Below are positions 26,810 through 36,231 of a stretch of 64,000 nt of DNA, in pieces; the stretch's first letter is position 1, and each line of letters begins with the position of its first letter. The stretch lies in contig NZ_CP056123.1 of assembly GCF_018219155.1 (NCBI RefSeq), positions 4,225,505-4,289,504 of the forward strand. The letters are read 5' to 3'. The notes below the pieces were generated by a model, which had not been told where the DNA came from, did no database searches, and worked only from the letters and a program-made list of their open reading frames with translations. Source of the DNA: Moritella sp. 24 (GTDB lineage: Bacteria > Pseudomonadota > Gammaproteobacteria > Enterobacterales > Moritellaceae). The translations under genes were made by a program, and so were the position numbers.

Positions 26810-27391
26810 CTATTTGAATGCAAGAAAGGTTAAAATATCGCTAAGATAACGTTCAAATTCGATAAAGGCATGATTACCGCCCTGCTCTACCGTCAATCTC
26901 GCCATTTCATATTTGGTTGTTGCTTGTCTATAGTCTAACACTTCATCGGCTGTCTGTAACAGCGCCCAGATTTTTTCTGGATGCACAAGAGACAAACAGT
27001 CCAAAGCGCGTAGCTCATCAATATGCTGTTCTGCAAGATTAAACTTAACCTGCGTATAAGGATTCGTATTCTCACCTAAGTAATCAACTAATAACTCATA
27101 AGGTTTTACAGCAGGATTAATGATCACAGCAGGACAGTTAAACTGTTGGTTTACCTTCGTTGCATAATAGCCACCAAGCGAACTGCCTACTACGCCTAAC
27201 TGATGCTCTGGATAACATGCGATAAGCTGTTCTATCTGTAGCCACGCCTGATGAGGATAAGGAGATAAATTAGGGATTTCGATAGTAATATCAGGATGGT
27301 GTAAGGCAATATAATCTGCCATTTGTTGTGCTTTAATCGATTTTGGTGAGCTATTAAAACCGTGTAAATAGAGCAGTAGCATAGGAGCCAT
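26810..27391 (-). CDS. yqiA: Esterase YqiA
   Basis: 193-residue alpha/beta hydrolase. LLYLHGFNSSPKSIKAQQ is the YqiA start, GSSLGGYYA carries the nucleophile Ser (G-S-S-L-G), and the Asp and His of the triad are near QTADEVLDY and GGNHAF. E. coli YqiA hydrolyses short acyl esters; the natural substrate is unknown. A start three codons later (MLLLYLHGF) is possible. It lies between cpdA and parE, the same as in E. coli. Confidence 0.92.
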   Translation of the reverse strand: MAPMLLLYLHGFNSSPKSIKAQQMADYIALHHPDITIEIPNLSPYPHQAWLQIEQLIACYPEHQLGVVGSSLGGYYATKVNQQFNCPAVIINPAVKPYELLVDYLGENTNPYTQVKFNLAEQHIDELRALDCLSLVHPEKIWALLQTADEVLDYRQATTKYEMARLTVEQGGNHAFIEFERYLSDILTFLAFK

Positions 27392-27465
27392 TTATTCATT
27401 TACCTCAATTATTGAGAGCCTAAATACGCTTTACTCCGAAGATATAGGAGTAACTCGCGTGATGG

Positions 27466-28290
27466 CTAGTAGCCTTTAGACTCGAGATCAGGATTAAAGT
27501 CATTATTAGACAAACGCCAGACCTGACTGTTAATACTACCGTCACTGTGCAGCTGTAAATAACGCCAGCCCGGCGCGCGCGAGTCTAGCGTAAACTCATC
27601 ACAATGAGGTTTAAATTGGAAACACGTCGATGGAGATGCCATAAAATGAATACCATCATGCACCTCATCCACCTGTTGGTGAACATGGCCAAATAATACA
27701 TGTTTCGCTTGCGGGTGCTTTGCTAATATCGCTAAAAAAGCATCAGGGTTACGTAAGATATGTTGATCTAACCATTTACAACCAACCGGATACGTATTGT
27801 GATGCAATACCACTAACGCATGCTTGTCTGGGTGTAAACTGAGTTGCTTATCAAGTAGCGCAAGCTGTTCTGGCGATAAATAACCTGAAGGAGAACCGGA
27901 TAATTGTGAATCTAACAGAATGATTTGCCAGTCACCAACGACTTTATGTTTATCTGATAGTACGCCTTCGGCTTTTAATGCATCAACCATTAAGGGAATA
28001 TTGTCATGATTACCAGGTAACCAATAACACGGCTTGTCTAAGCGTTTAATATGCTGAGCAAAGTATTGATAAGAAGCAAGGGTATTATCTTGAGAAATGT
28101 CGCCCGTAGCAAGTACAGCATCAAACGGTTGTTGATTCTGTAGAATAGCATCGATGACATGTCGATAGCTCAATTGTGTTTTAACACCAAGAAGATCCTT
28201 CTCAGCAGTTGCAAACAAATGAGTATCCGTCACCTGCAATAAATTAATGACGTTATGCTTTGCTGTTGATTTAGAAATGTCCGCGCCCAC
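27466..28290 (-). CDS. cpdA: 3',5'-cyclic-AMP phosphodiesterase CpdA
   Basis: 274 residues, class III cyclic nucleotide phosphodiesterase of the metallophosphatase fold. Metal-binding motifs are all present: QVTDTHLF, TGDISQD, PGNHD, VLHHNTYP and LFGHVHQQ. It hydrolyses cAMP and so adjusts CRP signalling. The start is a GTG (28290); no in-frame ATG precedes the first motif. It belongs with yqiA and parE; the yqiB gene that separates nudF from cpdA in E. coli is missing, leaving a 243-bp gap in which I see no gene. Confidence 0.94.
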   Translation of the reverse strand: MGADISKSTAKHNVINLLQVTDTHLFATAEKDLLGVKTQLSYRHVIDAILQNQQPFDAVLATGDISQDNTLASYQYFAQHIKRLDKPCYWLPGNHDNIPLMVDALKAEGVLSDKHKVVGDWQIILLDSQLSGSPSGYLSPEQLALLDKQLSLHPDKHALVVLHHNTYPVGCKWLDQHILRNPDAFLAILAKHPQAKHVLFGHVHQQVDEVHDGIHFMASPSTCFQFKPHCDEFTLDSRAPGWRYLQLHSDGSINSQVWRLSNNDFNPDLESKGY

Positions 28291-28533
28291 AATAATCTTT
28301 AACCCTTATCCTTATATGTTGCCTAGTTAATGCCGAATAATAAATAACTACACTGATTGTAACAGTAAATCAACGAGCCTGATTAAAAGATCTTTAAGAC
28401 TATTATAAGCATACCGAATAGCGCTTGAGAAATCTGTTGTCCAGCACACAATTCCACAACCTAGAATAAGAAACCGCTAACATCGTTAAATATTCAAACA
28501 ACTTAACCTGAAAATGTATAAAGCATTGTATCC

Positions 28534-29169
28534 TTAGAGCCAAGACTTTTGCAATATTTCAAAATTCAATTGTAACCACTGGATACCAATAATAGTCGAA
28601 GCGTTATTTATTCGCCCTGTTTGCACCATATTATAAGCAGTTTCTCGACTCACCACATGTACGCGAATATCTTCACCTTCACACGCTAAACCATGAACCC
28701 CTTCTGCTTTACTACTATCTACCTCGCCGACATACAAATCAATGGCCTCACTCGTACCACCAGGACTCGCAAGAAACTGCATAATAAAGTCACAACGACC
28801 AATCGTTAAACCGGCTTCTTCTACCGCTTCTCGTTTTACTACTTCGGCAGAATCCTCACCCTTTTTATCGATCATGCCTGCAACTAATTCTAATAGCCAA
28901 GGTTGCGAGCTCGACTCAATGGCAGGAATCCGGATCTGTTCAATCAGAACAACCTCATCCCTTACGGCGTCATAAGGAATAACCGCAGCGGCATGGCCAC
29001 GCTCAAACACTTCACGGGTAATTTCATTGCTCCAATCACCCGAGAACAACCTATGTTTAAAGGTATATGTATTAATTTTAAAGAAACCATTAAAAACTTG
29101 TTCTTTGTTTATGATCTCAATATCAGTAATATCATACTCTGATTGTATTTCTAACTTTCGACTTTTCAT
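28534..29169 (-). CDS. nudF: ADP-ribose pyrophosphatase
   Basis: 211 residues, Nudix hydrolase. The Nudix box is LVAGMIDKKGEDSAEVVKREAVEEAGL, preceded by SQPWLLELVAG and followed by FLASPGGTSEAIDLYVGEVD, which is the ADPRase (NudF/TrgB) pattern. It cleaves ADP-ribose to AMP and ribose 5-phosphate, clearing a reactive metabolite. It is divergent from tolC, as in E. coli, with a 280-bp shared upstream region. Confidence 0.95.
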   Translation of the reverse strand: MKSRKLEIQSEYDITDIEIINKEQVFNGFFKINTYTFKHRLFSGDWSNEITREVFERGHAAAVIPYDAVRDEVVLIEQIRIPAIESSSQPWLLELVAGMIDKKGEDSAEVVKREAVEEAGLTIGRCDFIMQFLASPGGTSEAIDLYVGEVDSSKAEGVHGLACEGEDIRVHVVSRETAYNMVQTGRINNASTIIGIQWLQLNFEILQKSWL

Positions 29170-29374
29170 TTACATCTCTCAAAATATACTGATAATAACG
29201 AGTTACAGTGAATACCATGTTGACTGCTAGGGTTTAGGGATAATAACTAGTAAATATACTAATAATTCCATATCAACATTGATTCAAGGTTCAAACTCGA
29301 GCTATGAGATAACGCCTAGAATAAGATTAAAATAATCTTATCTTCCTAACTATCCCTTTTGGATAATTATTAGT

Positions 29375-29403
29375 TTGACTAAGCAGTTATCATTACTTAT
29401 TGT
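29375..29403 (+). promoter_or_regulatory. Promoter of tolC
   Basis: TTGACT, 17-bp spacer, TATTGT, about 45 bp upstream of the tolC ATG. It is the best sigma-70 match in the tolC/nudF divergent region. Confidence 0.55.
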
Positions 29404-29449
29404 TATGCGAATTCATAACGGCAACTATTTACACTTAAGGTAACCACCA

Positions 29450-30790
29450 ATGAAGTTTAATAAAATTCTACTAGCCTGCGGCTTAGCATTTTTTGCAAGC
29501 TCTGCAAGTGCAGACAATTTACAACAAATATTTGAACAGGCCCTCACCAAAGATCCACAATATTTAGAAGCACAAGCAAATCGTGACGCAGCACTAGAGA
29601 AAATTACTGAACAAGAAGCAGCAAACTTACCACAAATTGGTTTAAGTGCTGATTTGGGTTACGGCATTACAAGTGACACCACAACAGCAGATACAACCTC
29701 TAACCGTAATGCCCTTACAGGTACCGTTGGTATTGGTCTAACGCAATCATTATATGAAGAAAGTAATTTCATTAATGTTAGCCAAGCAGCGAAACAAGCT
29801 GAACAAAGTGAACTTGCAGTTCAAGCAGAACTACAAGGCCTAATCTTACGTGTATCAAACGCTTACTTTAATGTGCTAAGTGCTAACGATACTCTAGAAT
29901 TCTCTAACCGTAATAAAGAAGCGGTAGAGCGTCAACTAGAACAAACAACACAACGTTATAATGTAGGTCTAACCGACAAAACGGATGTGCTAGAAGCGCA
30001 ATCAAGCTTCGATCTATCTGTTGCTGAAGTGATTAACGCTGAAAATACGCTTGCAAATAGCTACGAGTCATTAACTGAAATTACTGGTTTGATCCATACC
30101 GATATTTCACCATTGAATACAGCTCGCTTTAGCCCTTCAGCGCCAAATGGCCAACGTGATAACTGGTTAGATACAGCAAACAACCAAAATTTATCGATTC
30201 AAATCCAACGTATTGCTAAGCAAGTCGCAGAAGGTAATGTGGAATTAGCAGGTTCTGCTGATAACATGTCACTAAATTTAGTGGCAAATGCAGGCGCTCA
30301 GTATACTGGTTATGGCGATAATTATAATAATGGTGGCGATGGTATCGAGAGTACTGTTTCTTCAGCTAATGTTGGTATCGAATTTAGCATGCCGCTTTAT
30401 ACAGGTGGCGCGGTAACATCAGTAGAGAAACAAGCTGTTTACCAAGTAACTGCAAGCCAAGAGCAATTAACAAGAGCAAGCCGTGAAGTACAAACACAAA
30501 TTCGTACTTATTATAACAACGTAACGGCAGCATTAAGTTCTATCAAAGCTTACGAACAAACGGTTAAGTCATCTGAAAGTGCATTAGAAGCAACACAAGC
30601 TGGTTTTGGTGTTGGTACACGTACAATTATTGACGTGTTGAATGCAACGAAAAGCTTATACCAATCTAAGCAATCATTATCAGCATCGCGTTATAACTAC
30701 ATCATTAGTATGTTACAGTTAAAACAAGCCGCTGGTACCTTGAACGCTGAAGATATTAATTTAGTTAATGCAGGATTAGAAAGCAACTAA
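29450..30790 (+). CDS. tolC: Outer-membrane efflux channel TolC
   Basis: 446 residues. Signal peptide MKFNKILLACGLAFFASSASA, then NLQQIFEQALTKDPQYLEAQANRDAA and NLPQIGLSADLGYG, standard for TolC. The two structural repeats start near residues 25 and 235; GFGVGTRTIIDVLNATKSLY is the C-terminal repeat signature. It forms a trimeric channel used by RND, ABC and MFS exporters, probably including the RND system encoded here. Monocistronic, with its own promoter and a strong terminator; nudF is divergent. Confidence 0.96.
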   Translation: MKFNKILLACGLAFFASSASADNLQQIFEQALTKDPQYLEAQANRDAALEKITEQEAANLPQIGLSADLGYGITSDTTTADTTSNRNALTGTVGIGLTQSLYEESNFINVSQAAKQAEQSELAVQAELQGLILRVSNAYFNVLSANDTLEFSNRNKEAVERQLEQTTQRYNVGLTDKTDVLEAQSSFDLSVAEVINAENTLANSYESLTEITGLIHTDISPLNTARFSPSAPNGQRDNWLDTANNQNLSIQIQRIAKQVAEGNVELAGSADNMSLNLVANAGAQYTGYGDNYNNGGDGIESTVSSANVGIEFSMPLYTGGAVTSVEKQAVYQVTASQEQLTRASREVQTQIRTYYNNVTAALSSIKAYEQTVKSSESALEATQAGFGVGTRTIIDVLNATKSLYQSKQSLSASRYNYIISMLQLKQAAGTLNAEDINLVNAGLESN

Positions 30791-30813
30791 CTAGACTAAG
30801 CGTAATTCAGAAT

Positions 30814-30842
30814 AAAAAGCGACCTTCAGTGTCGCTTTTTTT
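30814..30842 (+). terminator. Terminator of tolC
   Basis: AAAAAGCGAC / GTCGCTTTTT with a 7-nt loop and a run of seven T after the GC part of the stem, 24 bp past the tolC stop codon. Confidence 0.9.
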
Positions 30843-30944
30843 ATATCTAAAGTAACATTACCAGTTAAATAAACTTCCATTTAAAATATGATTATCAGTC
30901 ACTTACAGCTACAATAAACAGTGATTCGTATTAATGAGATTTTC

Positions 30945-31901
30945 ATGACAAACAATATTAAAGCTGATAAGCCCATGGTTACCCAAGAAAACACCACATT
31001 TAAGCTCAGTTTTCTACACCCTAAAAATTGCCTGCTACTGCTTGCAGCAAGCTTCTTATGGTTTATATCTTTACTACCTAATACAGTACAAAACGTAATA
31101 GGTCGCTCTTTAGGCCATTTAGTGGGAAAAATATTACCCGGTCGTTTAAAAACAGCGCAACAAAATCTAGCCTTAAGCTTTCCAGATAAATCGGATGCAG
31201 AAATTAAAGCGCTAGCAAAAGAGAACTTTGAATATACAGGTTTAGCCGTTATTGATACTGCAAACGCTTGGTTTTGGCCTGATTGGCGCATCAAGAAAAA
31301 TATGGTTATCGAAGGCCAAGAACACATTGAACAAGCAAAAGCTGATGGTAATGGCATGTTAATACTAGGGGGCCACTTTTTGTCTCTAGAAATGTCGGCA
31401 CGTATTTTCGGTTTACTACGACCTGCCCATGCAATTTATCGTCCCAACAAAAACCCATTGATGGAATACCTGCAATGCCGTGGACGTACTCTTTCAAATA
31501 AAGGCTTGTTTGACCGCCGAGATATCAAAGGTATGTTACGTATACTCGATGAGGGTGAGCCATTATGGTATGCACCGGATCATGATTACGGCCGTCGCCG
31601 CAGTGTGTTCGTTCCCTTTTTCGCCGTTGAAAAAGCTTGTACTATCACAGGCACAACACTGTTTGCTTCAGGTAAAAACACCAAAACTTATCCAGCGTCT
31701 TCTTGTCGCCTACCAGATGGTCGTTATAAACTCACAATTAGAGCACCATTAGAAAACTTCCCAACAGGTAGTGAAGTGGAAGATGCCACTATCTGTAATC
31801 AAGAATGCGAAAAATCTGTTTTAGAGCAAATCCCACAATATATGTGGTTACATCGTCGATTTAAAACACGTCCAGAAGGTGAAGCGAGCTTATATAAGTA
31901 A
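30945..31901 (+). CDS. lpxL: Lipid A biosynthesis lauroyl/palmitoleoyl acyltransferase (LpxL/LpxP)
   Basis: 318 residues from the ATG of MTNNIKADK; a GTG eight codons earlier (30921) is possible. One N-terminal membrane segment (about residues 30-48), then the acyltransferase motif GGHFLSLEMSAR (H-x4-E), YRPNKNPLMEYLQ, WYAPDHDYGRRRSVFVPFF and the ending QYMWLHRRFKTRPEGE, all characteristic of LpxL/LpxP. It adds a secondary acyl chain to Kdo2-lipid IVA at the inner membrane. LpxL versus LpxP (cold-induced) cannot be decided. Stand-alone gene downstream of tolC. Confidence 0.9.
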   Translation: MTNNIKADKPMVTQENTTFKLSFLHPKNCLLLLAASFLWFISLLPNTVQNVIGRSLGHLVGKILPGRLKTAQQNLALSFPDKSDAEIKALAKENFEYTGLAVIDTANAWFWPDWRIKKNMVIEGQEHIEQAKADGNGMLILGGHFLSLEMSARIFGLLRPAHAIYRPNKNPLMEYLQCRGRTLSNKGLFDRRDIKGMLRILDEGEPLWYAPDHDYGRRRSVFVPFFAVEKACTITGTTLFASGKNTKTYPASSCRLPDGRYKLTIRAPLENFPTGSEVEDATICNQECEKSVLEQIPQYMWLHRRFKTRPEGEASLYK

Positions 31902-31945
31902 TCGGTTTAAATGACTAATCTCATTATCGATAAGTCATAAAATAA

Positions 31946-31993
31946 AAAATCCTATTGATAAAACACAATCATGTGCGCATCAATAGGATTTTT
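31946..31993. terminator. Terminator between lpxL and glnE
   Basis: AAAATCCTATTGAT / ATCAATAGGATTTT, a 14-bp stem with a 19-nt loop, A-run before and T-run after. A second perfect 10-bp stem (AGTACTTAAA / TTTAAGTACT, 32003-32026) follows. They separate two convergent genes. Confidence 0.78.
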
Positions 31994-32056
31994 AGTTTAA
32001 GCAGTACTTAAACTTATTTAAGTACTTAAATAAACTCTTCAATAGGTTCTATAAAA

Positions 32057-34930
32057 CTACACGGCAAAAAGCTGCTGCCAGTAGTCTGTAACAACCTTAC
32101 GCTGTTCTACAAATTCACTGTCCGCAACAATCCCCTTTTTACCTAATAAATTAAGTCGATGGATCTCATCACGCATTTGGCAATAACTGTTTGTTAAGCT
32201 TAATCCTAACGCTTCAGAAATTAATCCCTCTGCTACACAGCGACTAATAATGCGTACGTTATCAGGCCATAACTGCATTTTAGGAATCTGTGCAGCATAA
32301 CTTAATACCATGAACTGCATCATAAACTCTATATCAGTAATACCACCAGCAGATTGCTTAATATCAAATTTATCTGCGGGGGCTTTCAACAGATGCCCAC
32401 GCATTTTCAAACGCATTTCTACAACTTGCTTTTTTAACTCTGCTGTATCGCGAGGTTTGGCAATAATAGTGCGTTTCACGTCTGTAAAGCGCGCTTGAAT
32501 AAGCTTATCGCCATACACTAAACGCGTGCGAACCAGCGATTGATGCTCCCAAGTCCAAGCTTCCTTAGATTGATAATCCAAGAACCTTGATACCGGACAT
32601 GCCAGAACCCCCGAGTTGCCCGATGGACGTAAACGCATATCGACCTCATACAAAATACCGGTACTCGTTCGGGTACTAAATATATGAATAATACGTTGCG
32701 CTAAACGCAGATAGAATTGACGGCTATCAATCACTTTATCGCCATTGGTCATGCCTGCCGTTTCACAATTATGAATAAACACGAGATCGAGATCCGAACC
32801 ATAACCTAATTCGATACCGCCGAGTTTACCGTAGGCGACAACAGCAAAGCCTTTTTCACCACTTTCAACAACATTGTGAGGTATGCCATGTTTCTCTGTT
32901 AATTGTTGCCAAGCAAGATTCACGACATTATCAATCACAGCTTCCGCTAACCAAGTAAGATGATCGCTCACTTTCATTAACGCTAATTCACCGCCAATGT
33001 CAGCGGCTGCAATACGCAGTAATTGAGTCTGTTTATATTGACGTAAAGCTTCTAGTTGCTGCTCTTGGTCTTCTTCAGGTATACGTAACATAAACTGACG
33101 TAATTCACTGCGATATTCATGCAAGGGCGTCGGGTGATACAAGTGCGATGGCACAAGTAGTTCATCTAATAGAATTGGGTGGCTCGACAATTGTTTCGCG
33201 ACCATCGAACTGGCACTGCATAAACGCAATAACTGGGTTAGCGCAAGGTCATTCTCAGCCAACAATTCTAGATAAGCAGTACGATTTAAGATCTTTAATA
33301 ACAAGGCGATGATACGTGGTAATAAAGCCACTGGATCATCTGCTTTGAGGACTGAAAATAACAGTTTAGGTAATAACTTTTCTATTGTCTGTCGACCTCT
33401 AGGCCCAACTGTTTTACGCGCGTAATCCGTTTTAAAATGATTTAAATCACGAGCAAAAGTTTGTGCCTCTTGTTCGGCTAAACCATATTCAGCCAGCAAG
33501 GTGACCGCTTCGTCGGTTGAAAGCTCCAAATGCCATAAATCTAACGCGGGTAATGATTCTTCATGATCGTCATCATCGCCACCAATTACATGACTAAATT
33601 CGGTGTGGATGTTTGCCATCACTTGATTAACATAAACATAGAAGCTATCCCAATCAGCAAAACCCAATACGCTAATTAAACGGCTGCGATCAAGTTCTGA
33701 CTGCGGTAATGTCTGAGTTTGGCAATCATTAATCTGCTGGAGAATATTTTCAACTTGGCGTAAAAAGCAGTAACTCTCAGTTAATACGGTGTAGCTTTCA
33801 GGCGAGATTTCGCCAAGTGACGCGAGTTCTTTTAATGTCACTAACAATGACTTGATTTGTAATACGGGCTCGCGACCACCACGTATAAGTTGGAAGGTTT
33901 GTGCGACAAACTCTACTTCACGAATACCACCGCTACCCAATTTAATATTATCTTTTAATCCTTTACGGCGAACTTCTGCTTTAATCATGGCTTTCATATT
34001 ACGCAGAGCATCAATCGCACTAAAATCAACATAACGACGATAGATAAATGGGCGTAGCATTTTTTCTAGTTCAATTCTGGTTTCAGCATTACCACCTAAT
34101 GCTCGGGCCTTAACCATGGCATAACGTTCCCAATCTCGTCCTTGATTTTGGTAATATTCTTCAAAAGCATTGAAGCTCATGACCAATGGACCTGAATCGC
34201 CAAATGGGCGTAAACGCATGTCTACACGATAAGCAAACCCATCCATAGTAAGTTGATGCAATGCCGCAATTAAACGTTGGCCAAGACGTTGGAAGAACTT
34301 TTGATTTGATACAGTGCGCCCAGCACCAACAGTTTCACCTGTTTCTGGATACGTAAATATAAGATCGATATCAGAAGAGAAATTAAGTTCACCACCACCC
34401 AATTTACCCATTGCCAAGATAACAAGTTGCTGTTTAACCCCCGCTTCATTTACCGGGGTGCCTTGCTCTTTGCATTGCAATTGATATAACCATTCCAATG
34501 CACCTTCAATCAAACTGTCTGCAAGGTGTGAAGTATGGGTTAAACTTTCTTTTAGGTCAGCCTGTTGAAGTAACTCACGCCAAGCAATAATGCACATATG
34601 AAAGCGGCGGAACTGACGCACTGTACGTAGTAATGCCGTCTCAGAATCACACGCGGCAAGTTTAGTGGCTAATTGCGTTTCAACTTGGGCTGTTCGAGAT
34701 GATTGAGAAAGTAAGCCTGACTGCCAAATAGCCGTGAGTAGGCCAATATTATTAATACAGCTTTCAGCAATAAAATCACTTAACGAAAATACGCGCTGGC
34801 TCTGGGTAATTTGCTCTACGGACAACAACGCTAAATCGCTCTCGTGACGTTCACACCAACGCTGCCAATAAATACCACCAGTCTCAGCTAATACATCAAC
34901 AATTTTATTTTCTGTACTCATAAACGACAT
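32057..34930 (-). CDS. glnE: Bifunctional glutamine synthetase adenylyltransferase/deadenylase
   Basis: 957 residues with two nucleotidyltransferase domains: the N-terminal adenylyl-removase site GGGELNFSSDIDLIFTYPE (about residue 173) and the C-terminal adenylyl-transferase site GGIELGYGSDLDLVFIHN (about residue 705), each with the paired Asp. It switches glutamine synthetase activity in answer to PII state. In E. coli it is directly downstream of ygiF; here the YjfIJKL/PspA-like genes lie between the two on the other strand. Confidence 0.97.
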   Translation of the reverse strand: MSFMSTENKIVDVLAETGGIYWQRWCERHESDLALLSVEQITQSQRVFSLSDFIAESCINNIGLLTAIWQSGLLSQSSRTAQVETQLATKLAACDSETALLRTVRQFRRFHMCIIAWRELLQQADLKESLTHTSHLADSLIEGALEWLYQLQCKEQGTPVNEAGVKQQLVILAMGKLGGGELNFSSDIDLIFTYPETGETVGAGRTVSNQKFFQRLGQRLIAALHQLTMDGFAYRVDMRLRPFGDSGPLVMSFNAFEEYYQNQGRDWERYAMVKARALGGNAETRIELEKMLRPFIYRRYVDFSAIDALRNMKAMIKAEVRRKGLKDNIKLGSGGIREVEFVAQTFQLIRGGREPVLQIKSLLVTLKELASLGEISPESYTVLTESYCFLRQVENILQQINDCQTQTLPQSELDRSRLISVLGFADWDSFYVYVNQVMANIHTEFSHVIGGDDDDHEESLPALDLWHLELSTDEAVTLLAEYGLAEQEAQTFARDLNHFKTDYARKTVGPRGRQTIEKLLPKLLFSVLKADDPVALLPRIIALLLKILNRTAYLELLAENDLALTQLLRLCSASSMVAKQLSSHPILLDELLVPSHLYHPTPLHEYRSELRQFMLRIPEEDQEQQLEALRQYKQTQLLRIAAADIGGELALMKVSDHLTWLAEAVIDNVVNLAWQQLTEKHGIPHNVVESGEKGFAVVAYGKLGGIELGYGSDLDLVFIHNCETAGMTNGDKVIDSRQFYLRLAQRIIHIFSTRTSTGILYEVDMRLRPSGNSGVLACPVSRFLDYQSKEAWTWEHQSLVRTRLVYGDKLIQARFTDVKRTIIAKPRDTAELKKQVVEMRLKMRGHLLKAPADKFDIKQSAGGITDIEFMMQFMVLSYAAQIPKMQLWPDNVRIISRCVAEGLISEALGLSLTNSYCQMRDEIHRLNLLGKKGIVADSEFVEQRKVVTDYWQQLFAV

Positions 34931-35065
34931 CCATATAATTAAAGCTTGTGATCCAATTAATTCAACAATTTATATCAACAATGCACATATAGACACACTA
35001 TCTCTTACATGCTATTACTTACCGATATTAATTAACCTAGTAAACTTATCATTAGTAGGGAAATT

Positions 35066-35101
35066 ATGGCAGTTAAAATCGTAAAAGAAGGTCACCTTTA
35101 A
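35066..35101 (+). CDS. Possible 11-codon leader peptide upstream of the DUF350 gene
   Basis: ATG with AGGG five bases upstream opens a frame encoding MAVKIVKEGHL whose TAA overlaps the ATG of the DUF350 gene by one base. The arrangement is that of translationally coupled leader peptides: the DUF350 start itself has only a distant AAGGT. Too short to recognise; it may be chance, but the ribosome-binding site and stop-start overlap are good. Confidence 0.35.
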   Translation: MAVKIVKEGHL

Positions 35102-35997
35102 TGTCTGTTTTTGAATCGCTCTTATCCTCGGATCTATTACTTTTTTTAATTATCGATCTCGTCATTGCACTTATCCTGCTCTCCGCAATGCGTTTTTTCA
35201 CTGGTGCTGTAGATAACATAGATACCACCGATGAATTAGCCAAACGAGACAATTTTGCTTTTGGTATCAGTTTAGCCGGTGCAATCTTTGGCTTAGGACT
35301 CGTATTATCTGGCGCAATTACAGGTGAAAAAGCGGCAACCTTGCCACTTGAGATACTAAGCATCACTCTCTATGGTGTAACTGGATTGGTATTAATCAAA
35401 TTTGGTCGCTGGATCCATGACCATGTATCCCTCAACCATCTAGACAAAAATATTGAAATAGCCCAGCGTAATGTCGCCGTGGCGATTGTCGATGCCAGTG
35501 CTGCGATTGCGACAGCCATTATTATTCGTTCAACCTTAATTTGGGCTGACGGACTAGAAGTCATCACCTTTGTCGCTATTTTTAGCGCTTTCTTAATTTA
35601 TCAAACAATCATGCTACTGATGATGCGTTATCGTGAACACCGTTATTCACGTGGTAACCTTGGCACTACAATGCAGCAGGCCTTTAGAGATAATAATATT
35701 GCCGCTGCCGTTCGCCATGGTGGTTACCTTATTGCTGTCGCGATCTCAGTCACAGTGGGCAGTAACTATGTTTACTATGATACCGACAGTCTGATGACAA
35801 CATTAGGTTCGTGGATGCTATTTAGTTTTATCATGTTGACGACATTTACAGTGCTTGCCATCATCGCTAAAAAAATAATTCTTAACGGTGTCAATATTAA
35901 TAAAGAAGTCGACCTACAGAACAACGTTGGTGTGGCAACAATGGATGTGGCAATCAATCTATCGATTGCACTCATCCTCTCTGCATTATTAATTTAA
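35101..35997 (+). CDS. DUF350 family membrane protein (YjfL-like, duplicated)
   Basis: 298 residues with about eight membrane segments in two similar halves: DNFAFGISLAGAIFGLGLVLSGAI (about 49-72) and the parallel NVGVATMDVAINLSIALILSALLI at the end, and NVAVAIVDASAAIATAIIIRS in the middle. DUF350 (YjfL) proteins are inner-membrane proteins of unknown function often linked to PspA-like genes. E. coli YjfL has one copy of the unit; here it appears doubled. It lies upstream of the DUF2170-PspA-YjfK genes but has a 234-bp gap and a separate promoter before them. Confidence 0.82.
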   Translation: MSVFESLLSSDLLLFLIIDLVIALILLSAMRFFTGAVDNIDTTDELAKRDNFAFGISLAGAIFGLGLVLSGAITGEKAATLPLEILSITLYGVTGLVLIKFGRWIHDHVSLNHLDKNIEIAQRNVAVAIVDASAAIATAIIIRSTLIWADGLEVITFVAIFSAFLIYQTIMLLMMRYREHRYSRGNLGTTMQQAFRDNNIAAAVRHGGYLIAVAISVTVGSNYVYYDTDSLMTTLGSWMLFSFIMLTTFTVLAIIAKKIILNGVNINKEVDLQNNVGVATMDVAINLSIALILSALLI

Positions 35998-36163
35998 TGC
36001 ATTAAAGCTGCCGCAAGGGTGTTACTTTAGGTTATCGATGATACTTAATATGTCCAGTTTTATAGCTACACTGAGTTATTATCGACAATGAACTTTAGTC
36101 TCATTTACCGGACAAATAAAACAGCGCTAATATATAAAATATAATAAATAAGTTGCAAGTCGC

Positions 36164-36219
36164 TTGACATATTATGTCTCGAGGCTTAAAGTTAATCTCA
36201 CTTAGACATAATATGTCAA
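36164..36219. promoter_or_regulatory. Perfect 16-bp inverted repeat flanking the promoter of the DUF2170-pspA operon
   Basis: Arms TTGACATATTATGTCT (36164-36179) and AGACATAATATGTCAA (36204-36219) are exact reverse complements, 24 bp apart. Each arm is itself close to a palindrome (GACATA-n-TATGTC), so this looks like two operator sites. The left arm contains a TTGACA -35 box; TAAAGT at 36187 (17-bp spacer) is a possible -10. The right arm ends 12 bp before the start codon of the DUF2170 gene, next to its AAAGGA ribosome-binding site. A repressor bound here would block the promoter. Confidence 0.75.
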
Positions 36220-36231
36220 AAAAGGAACAAG

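Noticed and set aside
28780-28880. One-residue insertion in the Nudix box of nudF
   Set aside because: GMIDKKGE has six residues between Gly and Glu instead of five, but as I recall Vibrio NudF has the same spacing, so it is not unusual.
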